DNA from: Castanea sativa
Taxonomy: Eukaryota; Streptophyta; Magnoliopsida; Fagales; Fagaceae
Assembly (NCBI RefSeq): GCF_040712315.1
Contig: NC_134017.1
Location: forward strand, 9,764,001 to 9,828,000
Direction: 5' to 3'
Length of the DNA stretch: 64,000 bases
In this document: piece after piece, positions 12,679-23,224 of the stretch
How positions within the stretch are numbered: position 1 is the stretch's first letter
Layout: each line of letters opens with the position of its first letter
Made by a program: the position numbers and the translations under genes
The notes under the pieces: generated by a model
The model's database searches: none
Told to the model about the DNA's origin: nothing
Seen by the model: the letters and a program-made list of their open reading frames with translations, nothing else

Positions 12679-13230
12679 AATAGTTCTCATACATATAAGC
12701 TCCATAAGCTCATAATTCAAAATATCCATACTTCTCATATGAACATTTGGAATTTTAAATGAGCATTTGTAAAAAAATCAATGAGGTGTTTCTGTTATAA
12801 GAAAGAGTTTTGAGATTTAAAAATGTTTTTTTAAGTTTTCAAAATGTCTAACTAAGCGGATCCTTAGCTTCACTTTATGGTTTATGACCATATTCTATAA
12901 ATTTTTGAGTTTTTAGAACTGATTAACTTGATCACCTTGGGCTTATTTTTTTATTTGTTTTTTGGATTACATATCTAGATGTAGTTATGAGTTTCAAGCT
13001 GTTTGTTCTTACTTCCATTTGTGTTTTGAGTTATTCGCCGACCTGTTGATTGTTTAGTGCTACAGTTGATTTTGAGTGGAACTAAACATTCAAAATCTTT
13101 TATATGGTTTCGTGTTTGTTTGGTTGTCCTGTAGAGGCCTTATGCTAAATTTTTGTATCATTTCTTATATAACCATTTTGTTGAAGTTCCAAAGCAGTGG
13201 AGCTTCCAAATCGTTGTTATGTTTATTTGT
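12380..13230. other. Non-coding stretch inside duplication copy 1
   Basis: Contains a poly-T run near 12404, a (GT)(AT)n microsatellite at about 12645-12673, and otherwise unremarkable AT-rich DNA with no partner in copy 2. I see no gene; the 66-codon frame at 13076-13276 runs into the poly-T of the next insertion. Confidence 0.45.
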
Positions 13231-13242
13231 CTTCTACACTTT

Positions 13243-13412
13243 TTTTTTTTTTTTTGGTAAACTGGATATTCATTAAGAAAAACTAAACAGAACTTACAGC
13301 AGCAGCACTGTGATTATACAAAGTATCTGCTGAATCAGCATTTAAAAGAAGAGACACCTCCGGCGGAGGGTCTAGAAAAACAACAAAGTCTTGTGGTAGA
13401 TGCGCTCCCAGC
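13243..13412 (-). mobile_element. 5'-truncated LINE 3' end with 12-bp target duplication
   Basis: On the minus strand about 150 bp of sequence ends in a poly-A tail (seen as poly-T from 13243). The exact 12-bp duplication CTTCTACACTTT flanks it at 13231-13242 and 13413-13424. The minus-strand translation (FVVFLDPPPEV, then LLLNADSADTLYN) resembles the C-terminus of the LINE at 61523-63000 (FMVLDSPPTDE, then ILNLDVAGLYS). This is a canonical target-primed insertion of a severely 5'-truncated LINE. Confidence 0.85.
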
Positions 13413-13494
13413 CTTCTACACTTTCCTTTTGATTTATTCCTTTATCAATTTTTGCATCAACAATCAATTCAGGTATTCTCTATCACGGGAAGAG

Positions 13495-13670
13495 AAACAT
13501 GGAGAAAAGTAAGAAGAGAGACAGATAGAGAGGGAGAAAGTGAGAAGAGAGACAGATAGAGAGAGACCTATGGGAAGAGGAGAGACCAGAGGTAGTGACA
13601 GTGAGAATATGAGGAGAGGAAAAGATAAAGGAAGAGAGAAAAAGTGAGAGAGCTTACTATGAGAGAGAGA
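13495..13670. repeat. Purine-rich (GA) degenerate repeat
   Basis: A GA-rich tract with repeated AAGAGAGACAGATAGAGAG units. A minus-strand frame through it (13464-13679) is only Ser/Leu/Phe low-complexity translation and is not a gene. Confidence 0.7.
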
Positions 13671-14300
13671 AGGTGCCAAATTTTTTTTTTTGTTTCCGCG
13701 CTAGAGAGGCTACAAAATGAGATAATATTTAAACTCAAAAAAAAAATATAAAAAAAAAGAGAAAAGAATTAAAAGTGTTTAGAGCTAAACACACACACAA
13801 AAATCCTGTTATAGATCTAAACAATACAAACCCACAAAACTTCAAAACACATCTAAAAAACTCTATTTCTCTTTCTCTCACGAATTGAACATTTGAACCC
13901 AACTGGATTTATTGTTGGGAATAACATTCAAAATCGAGGTGGGCTCTCCAATTTGTTTCCATTTTGCCGGCTTCGTTTGGATTTTTGTTTCAATTTGTAA
14001 AGGAAAAATATTGTTAAAGATTTTTTTTAGTTTATTTTAAGTTTAGTTTATGACTATGAAGCACAAGTGCATTTTGGGACTCAAGTGCAAGTGCGGGACT
14101 TGGTAATTAAAAAATTATTAAAAATATTTTTATTTATATTTTCTATATATTTTTACAATTAAAATATTCTTAAAAAGAAGAAGGCAAGAAACACAAAAAA
14201 AAGCAACAAATATTCAAAATAAATTGAGGAATGACAGATTTAGGGTGTTTGAGCCTCATTCAAAGCCGATTTCGGCTATTCCAGCAAGATTCAAGGCCGA

Positions 14301-14367
14301 TTTCGGCCTGTTTCGGCCGTTTCAGTTTGTTTCGACCATTTTGGTCTGTTTCGGCCGTTTCGGTCGC
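14301..14367. repeat. Degenerate 9-10 bp tandem array (TTTCGGCCG type) in a GC-rich island
   Basis: Consecutive units TTTCGGCCTG, TTTCGGCCG, TTTCAGTTTG, TTTCGACCAT, TTTGGTCTG, TTTCGGCCG, TTTCGGTCG. The surrounding 14225-14560 is much more GC-rich than its neighbours and includes a poly-A run (about 14452-14470) followed by CGCGTCAGACTCGGGTGTGG. This may be a fragment of a retroelement, but I recognise no domain. Confidence 0.55.
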
Positions 14368-14863
14368 CAGCCAATACGACCCGATACGGCCCGATTCTGG
14401 CTGAATCTGCCCGGTTCGGCGTGAATCGAAGCCGAGTCGGCGCAAATTCGTGAAAAAAAAAAAAAAAAAAACTCAGTCGCAGCTCCGATGCACGGGCAAC
14501 CGCGTCAGACTCGGGTGTGGCACCCTCCCAGCCGCATCCGTGCTTTCTAGGTTAATGATATGGAAATAATGGTATAGTTAACAACACATTGCACCATTTT
14601 ACTGGCCAACTGTTAGATGTAATAGTATGATGTGACGCACCCATTTTAAGAAACAGCTGATTGAGGGGCTAACAATTTGAATAATATATAACTTCAAGGT
14701 ATGAAATTCAAATTCTAAAATTTTAGGGTGTAAAATTCAATGATCCCAAATTTCGGAGATTTACTTTACATTTTACTTTTCTTTAAATATAAACAAGTGA
14801 ATTGTTGTGCATAAACAAATATTTTCAGATAATATCCTCATCATAAGTTGTTGTTAGAAAATA

Positions 14864-14895
<32 letters not shown>
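14864..14895. repeat. (GT)n(AT)n compound microsatellite
   Basis: A GT run passes directly into an AT run. Confidence 0.9.
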
Positions 14896-14896
<1 letters not shown>

Positions 14897-15017
14897 CTTG
14901 GCATCCTAAAAACTTTTCTTGATCTTTCAAGTGAATTTGATGGGTTTTTAATATACCAAATATGAAATGGAATGATTTGTGAGTAGGAGGTTATGCCCAC
15001 ATTATGTTCATAGTTCA

Positions 15018-15826
15018 TGTTAGGATTTAGACCCCTTAACACAATATGTTTAACCTAATATTAAGCCAAGTTGATTAACAAGTTTGTTAAATAGATCTAG
15101 GTTAAATCAATATGTGTAAAACAAATATAATGCGGAAAACAAAGAACACACAGATCTGATGACTTAGGAAAACCAAACCAGTAAAAAATCTGGGGTATTT
15201 AACATAGCTATCTTCAAGGTAAAAATAGATCCACTATGAAAGAATTGAAGTTTGTACAATAAGACTTAGACCACTAACATCCTATTGCTACCTCGTGTAG
15301 AAAACTTATTACCACGACCACATGACAGCTCCGAGTCCACGAACTTCTTCTTTCCTTGATCTTCAGCAACTCCAAGTTCTCCTACTTGTGAATTTGAGAC
15401 TCCACTCAAAAGTTTTAGATCCAACTAAAATAAACATCAAGTTCTTGATCTTGATAGCTCTATGTGTGTGTATGAAGGTAAACACCTCTTAGATCTCACA
15501 AAAGATTCAACAAACAATTCAACAAAAACCTGTAAAACGTAGCTAGAGTTTTTCCTTTCATACTTGGAGTGAAACACTTAACCCTACACGTCATATGGGC
15601 TTCAGTTGGTTTGGAAATTCTGCAGAAAATTTTTGATCCACGATTCTCAATCGATCGAGCCTTGCGGAAATTGAATAGTAATTTCCTGCAATTATTCGAT
15701 TACAACCTTACATTAGACCAAACTTTGAACACGTCTAAAACTAGACTAAATGTTTTGATCATAGTTTACCAACATATACAAAGTGAAGTTCTAATACATT
15801 AGTTCCTAAAGTTTTAGAACCTAATA
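15018..15826 (+). mobile_element. Probable solo LTR inserted in duplication copy 1
   Basis: Starts TGTTAGGATTTAGACC and ends TTTTAGAACCTAATA, so the ends are inverted (TGTTAGG against CCTAATA). It is about 809 bp with no internal domain or second LTR. The flanks are GTTCA and GTTTG, a poor target duplication. The duplicated locus in copy 2 (about 19640-19670) continues across this point without it, which supports a later insertion in copy 1. I lean to a Copia-type LTR. If the ends are wrong by a few bases, the element call still rests on the missing partner. Confidence 0.55.
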
Positions 15827-16831
15827 GTTTGAGATGAAGGTTTACTCATAGAAAGTAATAAAATTTACATAGGTGTATGCTGGGCAATGGAATTTATTGC
15901 TACCTAAGAGATACTAATAACGTTACAAAGCAATATATATAACGTTCTTTTTTCACAAGAATTTTCACAACAAGAATTAATTTTTTACACAATGTAGGCA
16001 AAACTAGGGCCTAATAAATTTGTATAATGTTAATTTCCTCCAATACTTCATATGAAAATTGATATAAAAAATAGATCTTTATTTATTTTTTAAATAATTC
16101 AATAGTTGAGGATGAAGGGATTTGAAGCATAAATGCTGTCAATTGAACTATAAAACAGTATTTTATATGCTTTAATCACATGAAAGGGGTATACAGAGTA
16201 GGTTGTTTTTTATACAGTGATGGATCACAACAAATGTATGCAGGCATGCAACATGCAACTAGACTTTTGTGTGAGTTATTTAAAAAAAAAAACTTATGTG
16301 TGAAAAGGAACTCTTTTTTTAAAGCAAGTAGTCGTAAAATGTATAGAGAGAAGAGAGAGTGATGAGGCTAGCACAAAAAAAAAAAAAAAACACATAATAG
16401 CTTAAGTTTTTATTTAAGCTCCAAAGAATGAAATGGATTTATTCACGAAAAAAAAAAAACAAAAAAACCTTTCGGATTCCATTAAGGAAGCCATGAACGA
16501 TTGAACGGTGTTGTAAAACAATGGCATAGAAACACTCAAAAGAACAAAAGTAGAAGAAAAAAAAACCATGTATAAATTATAAAATTAATATTTGAAACAA
16601 AAATAAGACCCAAGGATGACACAAAGGAGGAGAGGAATGAACAAGAAGAAGGAACTAAAAAATCAATAAAATTAAAGGGAATTTTAAATGTATTAGATAG
16701 GGGTTAGAGGGATTTTGAAACTAGTATAGTTTAACTAATTTGCATTGGGTGGGTGGTTACTTTGTGGGGGGATAATTGTATTAATTTTTTATTAGAAAAT
16801 TTATGTAGTTGAGAGAGTTTGAACATATCTT

Positions 16832-16925
16832 GGTGATTGCTCTTTATTATTAGATCAAGATACCATGCGGTTTTTGGTATAGGCGGGGATTGAACTCTAG
16901 ATCTTTTAAGACACTAAGTAAGACT
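16832..16925 (-). mobile_element. SINE fragment (same family as 11595-11742)
   Basis: The minus strand reads AGAGTTCAATCCCCGCC (B box) and then TATACCAAAAACCGCATGG, followed by TCTTGATCTAATAATAAAG. The A-box end is degraded. No clear target duplication is visible. Confidence 0.6.
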
Positions 16926-17830
16926 TTTAGATAAGAATTTTTTCAAAAAAATAAAATTAAATTAAATTTAGGAGAGTATTTTTAACAAAAGGAATTGTTA
17001 GGGAAGTTTGAAACTTTGAATTTGTGCATGTGGGTTTTTTTTTATATAAATTTTATTTATGGAAAATTTTTTGATGAATAATTTGATGGATGCTTTTAGA
17101 GTATTGGTTTAGAAAATATTTTTAGAAATTTTTTATGAAAAAATAAAAAAATCAACTGATTATATTGACAGTTTTTTTTTTTAATGAAAGTAGTATTAAA
17201 ACTTTTTTAAAATAGTCCATAAACAAATGCTTTTAAGGCACCTATTAACAAGACCTCTCTTTAAATTTAAAGCTTGTAGACCACTGGTCGGTATTTGACT
17301 ACCATGTGAAATTTAATAAACATAATTGAAATAAAAATATTCATAATTCATTGTACATCAGCCCAAACCTAAATGGATTTGCTGAATCCACAAGATGTTG
17401 AAAGAGGCTTGACACATTAATATAAAAAATCTTATATATGACATGTATTTTTAGTCCTCAATATGTTGGTACATATGAGATGTTAAATACACTGTAACCA
17501 AGTCTTCCTCTAAACAACAACCAGCCTACCTCTACAATGAATTGCTTTTAATTCCCAATCAACCAACCTTAAATTTATGGTCTCTTGAGAATGACACTGG
17601 TAGATATAACTTAGTCACAAAGGCTTTTGAAATTCCATCTATAAACGACATATCACTATAAAATAATTTAATGGTCTCATTTCAAAATGAACGGATAAGA
17701 TTTTAGAAACTTTCAGATGAAGTTATTCTTAAAACTTTACAGCAATTTAATCCCCTTCACATAATCGAAGGAAAAAAAACAAGAAGGTATTTTTCTTTAT
17801 TGTAATATGAAGAGTCTACTCTTATTGGTG

Positions 17831-17868
17831 AACTGTAGTTGCCCAAAAAAAAAAAAAAACTGTAGTTG
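17831..17868 (+). repeat. Tail-only insertion (a): CCC plus poly-A with 11-bp duplication
   Basis: AACTGTAGTTG occurs at 17831-17841 and again at 17858-17868. Between them lie only CCC and a run of A. The duplicated locus in copy 1 (about 10830) has AAACTGTAGTTGGCAA once, which is the empty site. Confidence 0.7.
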
Positions 17869-20212
17869 GCAAATTGCATATGAGCCAAACTAGAACACAT
17901 ACATTTCTTGATTTTCCTAGTGTTCATTGTAATATATTCTTCACTATTCATTATGAATATTATTAACAATTGAAATTTAATATTTAAACCAAAAGAGGTG
18001 GGTCAGCCTTTCTTTTTTTTCTTTTTCTTTTTGGGTTTCTCTATAATGAAGTGAATTTCAATCTCAGTAAACCTTTTAAGCGGAGTTTGCCCGTGAGACT
18101 GGAATTGGGTCATAAGAAAAGGCCTAAAGCAAGGCAGGGGTAAAATCTCAAGCCCAGTGAAGCTTTTATCTAACCTAGCCTGGCCCAATCCATTATTTAT
18201 TTGGTTAATATTATGTGATAGTGGAATATTATTTTTCTAAGTTTGTAATTGTAGAATATGGAATATAATATTGACATATGTCCTTAGATGTCTATTACTT
18301 CCAAGACCCTCTGCTACTTAATAAATATATTACTTATTTTCTTTCGTACTTTATGATGATCTAAGATTAAGTAGAAAAGATTTTAGTTCTCAAAATAAAA
18401 GATTTAAAAAAAAATGTTTCTAAAAAAAAAAAGATTAAGTGAAAATGATAAGCATTTGCAAATGGAGTAATTGGCCCAAACCCAATCATTACTCTTATTA
18501 CTTGGATTAGGCCTAGGCCCAAGTTGGGCTTGGTTTGGTTGAAACTGTTTATGTGTAATTTTAATTAAATGACTTTTTGTTTAAAACTTTAAATTGCCAC
18601 CAAACTTTATCTTTTTTTTTTTCTTTTTTACATCTTAATTCTTCATAGATAACTATTTTCTATTTCCATTAAGGTATCCCAAAAAAATTTACTCTGTTTG
18701 GTAACAGGTTATTTAGCTGAAATTGAAAACTTTATATAAAAAGTGTGTTAAAGTATGCTTGTACTTTGAGAAAAAAAATTGAAAATGTGAGAAAATGTGG
18801 AAAGAAATGAGATTTTAAAAAGTTGTACATATACTCTCAGAATAAGAAAAAGAAAAAAAAAATGTTTCAAGTGGATTGCCGAGGTTAAAGTTATGAACTT
18901 TCCAGGTTGTAGATAAACGTTTATTTAGTAATAAATAATTTCTTATTTGTTCAAGATCAACATTCATGCGGTAAGCAATAAAATTTACGCATAGGTATTT
19001 GTAGGTAATTCATATTTGTCGGATAATGAACAACCCTCTTGAGTCCTTGACCACAACCAGAGGAACATTGTTTTTCTATTATTATTATTATTATTATTCA
19101 AAGTAATGAGAGTCATGATTTTGGGCTTTTATAAGTTTATGAGACAATGCTAAAAAAAATTAACGAAAATTAAAAAGTTTCCCACATTCAATTACAGTAT
19201 GTAATAGATTATGGCTTTTTTTTTTTTTTTTACCATATTCAATGTTTCTGAATATAAGTTATTCAATCTCGACATTTTTTCTCTTTCTTTTTTTGTTGTT
19301 GTTGTAATTTCATATCCTGTAATCACCAAATGTGCACTGAAATTGTAGTCTAAAATCATCCTTAATTTCTTAGAATGTTTATAGACTTCATCTTCTCCAA
19401 TCATCCTCAATTTCTTAGGACGTTTATAGACTTTATACTCTCCAGATTTGAGTTCTTTAAATATATAATTTGTCACACATAAAGAAATGCTTTTAGATAA
19501 CTTTCTTATCATACGCTCCTCATTATGAGTTATAAAAAAACGTGTTTAACTCAGCCCGTTAAATTTTTTTTTTGACTCCTTGATGGATTTTCGGTATACC
19601 AAATATGATACAATTCAGTATACCAAATATGAAACAACATAGAAAAGTATACAGGTGATCTATCCATGATTCGAGATCAAAATTCTTTTGGTTAGTAATT
19701 CAATTTATGCACGTAGGTATTTGCTTAGCAATGACACTTATTTCTATCTTGGAGTTACTGATTGCATTACAATGCAATATAAATTACCTTCTTTCACCTC
19801 AAATATTATTTGATAGACACAATGTGGGCTAAATTGGGGCTCAATAAGACAATAAAATATTTGTATATTTTTAATTTCCTCCAATATTTTACATGAAAAT
19901 TTATGCAAAAGAAAGTAGTACTTATTTATTTTATAATTCAACAATTAAGGGTTGAGGGATTTAAACCCTAGATGGTGCTGGTTAAGCTATAAGAAGGTTT
20001 TTTTTTTTTTTTTTTTAAATATGCTTTGATCACATGAAAGGGATAACCAAAGTAGGCTGTTTTCGTATGAATGATAGAATTCAGAATAAATGTATGTGTG
20101 CATGCAACATGTAACAATACTTTTGTGTGTGAATTATTGAAAAAACAAAATATAGTATTTATGCGGGTGAAAAGTAACTTTGGGTTATATTTGTTTGGAT
20201 TTTTAAAAAGCA

Positions 20213-20295
20213 GATGAGGCTAACACCAAAATATGAACACATCCACACATACAAAATAGTAGTTTGGGTGTTTATTTTTTGGGGTTAGCCTCATC
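20213..20295. mobile_element. Very short fold-back element (about 83 bp)
   Basis: GATGAGGCTAACACCAAAA at the left pairs with the minus-strand right end GATGAGGCTAACCCCAAAA. Copy 1 keeps only the left end (GATGAGGCTAGCAC near 16363), followed by poly-A. Confidence 0.5.
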
Positions 20296-20867
20296 ACTAT
20301 CTTGACAATATTAGTAGTTTACAAATTCATAATATCATTGGGCAATCAACTAAACTTCCAATTGAATAACAAATTTTGACATTAAACAAACAAAAAAATA
20401 CAAAATTTTCTGAACACTTGCATAGCAAGTGTGATTAGGCTAGTATTAATAATACAAACAGATTGAAGTATTCATGTAGTAACAATACAAAAGTATTTCT
20501 CTTAGAATATTGTCACTAAGATTGTTTCAGGTAGGGTAGGATCGTAGGATCGGATCGTGGATCGTAATATCCTACATTATTTGAGAAAAAAAAAAACAAA
20601 AAATATACATTGGTATATTAAATAATCACATAGATTATACATTCATTGATATAATTATCATATATCAGTACATTCATTTGTAAGCATCATTTAAAGAGGC
20701 CAAAAATCTCAAAATGTGACACTCTATTGGGATATTTTTATTTTGGTCCAACTGACACTTTCTCTACATTAGAGTGAAAAAACTTAGTCTACTGAGATTT
20801 TATTTTTCATTTAGGTTCAATTGAGCATTTTGTCAAGTTAAAGAAAATTACAAGAAATCAATGTTGT

Positions 20868-20990
20868 TTAGGATTGTCAAAATCGTAGGATCCTACTGAT
20901 TTTGAACGATCGCAAGGATCCTTGAAAATTCTGAATCGTTTTGGGCAAGTGAGATCGTAAAATCGTAGGATCCAGATTGGGATTTTGACA
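20868..20990. mobile_element. GATC-rich MITE (about 123 bp)
   Basis: The terminal inverted repeats are GGATTGTCAAAATC and (minus strand) GGTTGTCAAAATC. The interior has repeated GGATCC and GATCGTA motifs. A similar GTAGGATCGTAGGATCGG segment at about 20530-20575 may be the other end of a larger related element. No ORF, and no clear target duplication. Confidence 0.55.
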
Positions 20991-21032
20991 ACCATCTATA
21001 TATATATATATATATATATATCATAATTTTGT

Positions 21033-21115
21033 GGGTTCCAATTAGCTCAACTGGTAAAGTATTTGATGGTAAAGAATTGTGATTCAATTCTTCCTTATAC
21101 CAAAAATCGATTGGT
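21033..21115 (+). mobile_element. SINE 5' part with A and B boxes
   Basis: Begins GGGTTCCAATTAGCTCAACT. The A box is at about 21042-21054 (TTAGCTCAACTGG) and the B box at about 21081-21090 (GATTCAATTC), followed by ACCAAAAATCGATTGG. It is truncated at the 3' side. It looks tRNA-like but has no cloverleaf, so it is not a tRNA gene. Confidence 0.65.
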
Positions 21116-22254
21116 TTGAATAAACAAAACGGCCAATCTGACTTGAAGACGGTATTGACATTGCTCTTACAATGATTCTCCTCCACCACAATACTTCTCT
21201 CCATGTTAGCAAATAATACCACATCATATTTTCCAAATTCCAACACCACATATAGTGTCCTGACTTTTTGGTATCGTTGACATTGTTGAGTCTCATGTGG
21301 AATGCATCTTACATGTTGCAATGTTTGAAAATGAAACAGATAATTATCCTAGAAACCTGGTGTTTTGGTCTAGCATTTTTAAAATACAAAGATTAATGAT
21401 TTATTAAAAAATAAATAAAGGAAAAGAAGCAATAAAAATTAATATCTTTTGGGTAAGTAATAAACTAGATCCATCAACAAAAAATACAAAACAACAGTGA
21501 TACTGCATCATTTAACCACAACAACTTAATATTTGACTACAAAGAAAAATCTACAAAACAAAATAGAAAACATCTCATTCGTATAATTGTTTTTGTTTTT
21601 GGCCTTCAAATAAGACTCTTTTAAGATTATTATTTAAAAAAACAAAGTGAATCTAAAATTAAAGCTCCAGAGACTGAATGGGTTTATTCACTTTTTTTTT
21701 TTTTTTTTTAATTTATCTTTTCGGATTCTATTAAGGATGCCATGAACAGTGTCATAAAACAATAGCATACCCATTAGCCCAAACACTCAAAATAACAAAA
21801 GTAGAAAAAAAAAAAAAAAAAACCATGCATTAAACTTTAAAATTAATATTTGACATATAATAAGACCCACCACTGTTGTAGTGGCCACTTAATCAGGTGA
21901 AAGAGGAAGGAAGTAAGGATGACATAAAGGGGGAGAGGAATGAGAAGAAGGAATTTAAAATATAAAAAAAAATTAAAGGGGAGCTTTAAATGTATTAGAT
22001 AGGGGTTAAAGGCTTAAAATGGATTTTTAAACTGGCACAATTTAACTTATTTGTGTGGAGTAGGTTGTTACTTTATGGAGAAGGTATTTGGTATCAAATG
22101 ATACCAAATCAGCAGTATCAAAATTTAATAAAGAAGGGATATATCTTTTGTTTATTAGATTTTAATATGAATAACGTATTATCATTTGATTAAAAAAAAA
22201 ATCTACTTTGTGGGATAATTGTAGTAATTTTCCTATTAGAAAACTGAATTTAGT

Positions 22255-22470
22255 ACCCGTTTGGATACAGCTGATAAAGGGGTGCGTTTGTGTTTTGGCA
22301 TTTTTAGCACTTGGACCGGTGCTGTTAGTGGGTCCCGTGCACTATTCATAGAACCCACAAGTTGTCTAATTTAGCACATTTTTCTTCAAAATTAGGTCCC
22401 ACAGTACTATTCACAAAATTTGCTATAGTGTTTTTAGATTTTAGCAATAAGCAGTATCCAAATTGACCCT
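22255..22470. mobile_element. hAT-like MITE (about 215 bp)
   Basis: The ends ACCCGTTTGGATAC and (minus strand) GGGTCAATTTGGATAC form imperfect inverted repeats. The interior has GGGTCCCGTGCACTATTCA and the inverted-type GTCCCACAGTACTATTCA. No ORF. The target duplication is uncertain. Confidence 0.5.
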
Positions 22471-22479
22471 TAAATACAT

Positions 22480-23224
22480 TTGAATGGCAGTTGCAAAGCT
22501 TGGTAGTGGACTAGTGGGTTTATAATTATACATGAAATTTGAATTTTATTGTTTTGGATTTTTATCTATTTCTAATGAAATTAATTTAAAATTTTACTTA
22601 TATACCCCATTTTATTATTTTAAAGGAATAATGATAATCTAATAGAGTAGGGGTGTTTTAGTCAATTAACTAAATTTATAAACAGCTTTCTCTATCATCA
22701 TTTTAATAGTAATAGACAAGATAAATTATCTATATGGAAAAACAAGTAATAAATAAGATAAATAGGATATAAACATTCTCAAGCTCCCACTTAAATCGGC
22801 AAGGTCAAATTTTTAGATCTCGCTGATTTGAGATCTCGATATGAGATCTGAGATTCTCATATCTATCTACTTTCTCTCTCATTTGAGATTTCAACTCTAT
22901 TTTCTATCTTTCTCTTTATGGTTGAGTTGTGTAAAATTTCTGTTCTTTTTTTTTTTAGTGATCGGAGCAACCAACCATTATATCAATGAAAACCACCATT
23001 GATGTTTGCATTTTAAGGATTTTAACAATGTTGGAGTGGCTCAAAAACCTCTTCAAACACATGCTGCATCGAATTGTGTTCAACCCTAGGTTCACTAAAT
23101 TGCAATTTTTTTTTTAATAGAAACAACAACTTAATTGTTCTTATAAGCTTTTCCTCTACTTATTATCGAATGCGGGGATTGTATTGTTTAAATTGTTGAT
23201 GATATAACATAATCCAATCCACTA
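22480..23224. other. Intergenic DNA
   Basis: AT-rich. About 22800-22880 has repeated AGATCTC/GAGATCT motifs of unknown meaning. No gene is seen. Confidence 0.4.

Larger units (their letters stand above)
9975..17075. repeat. Large tandem duplication, copy 1
   Basis: Blocks in this stretch recur in the same order downstream. 9980-10550 matches 17090-17660, 10740-11400 matches 17760-18540, 11960-12300 matches 18545-19030, 14930-14975 matches 19570-19640, 15840-16290 matches 19670-20160, and 16415-16790 matches 21660-22060. One shared marker is AATGGATTTGCTGAATCC followed by ACAAGATGTTGAAAGAGGCTT. Identity is roughly 85-90% by eye in the best blocks. Copy 1 is longer because it contains a MITE, a SINE, a truncated LINE and a solo LTR that copy 2 lacks. 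No host gene is recognisable inside. Confidence 0.8.
17080..22260. repeat. Large tandem duplication, copy 2
   Basis: Carries the same blocks, in the same order, as about 9975-17075 (pairs listed there). It lacks copy 1's MITE (10551-10710), SINE (11595-11742), truncated LINE and solo LTR. It has its own insertions: a tail-only insertion at 17842-17857, a roughly 1.4-kb insert between the halves of block B (20240-21655), and a short AT-rich insert near 22083-22204. Confidence 0.8.

Noticed and set aside
13464..13679. 71-codon minus-strand frame rich in Ser, Leu and Phe
   Set aside because: It is the translation of a GA/CT-rich degenerate repeat.
21033..21115. tRNA gene
   Set aside because: A and B boxes are present but no acceptor stem, anticodon stem or cloverleaf can be drawn, and relatives show SINE structure.
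20893..21321. 142-codon minus-strand frame
   Set aside because: It crosses a MITE end, an AT microsatellite (IYIYIYIY) and a SINE, so it is a chance frame.
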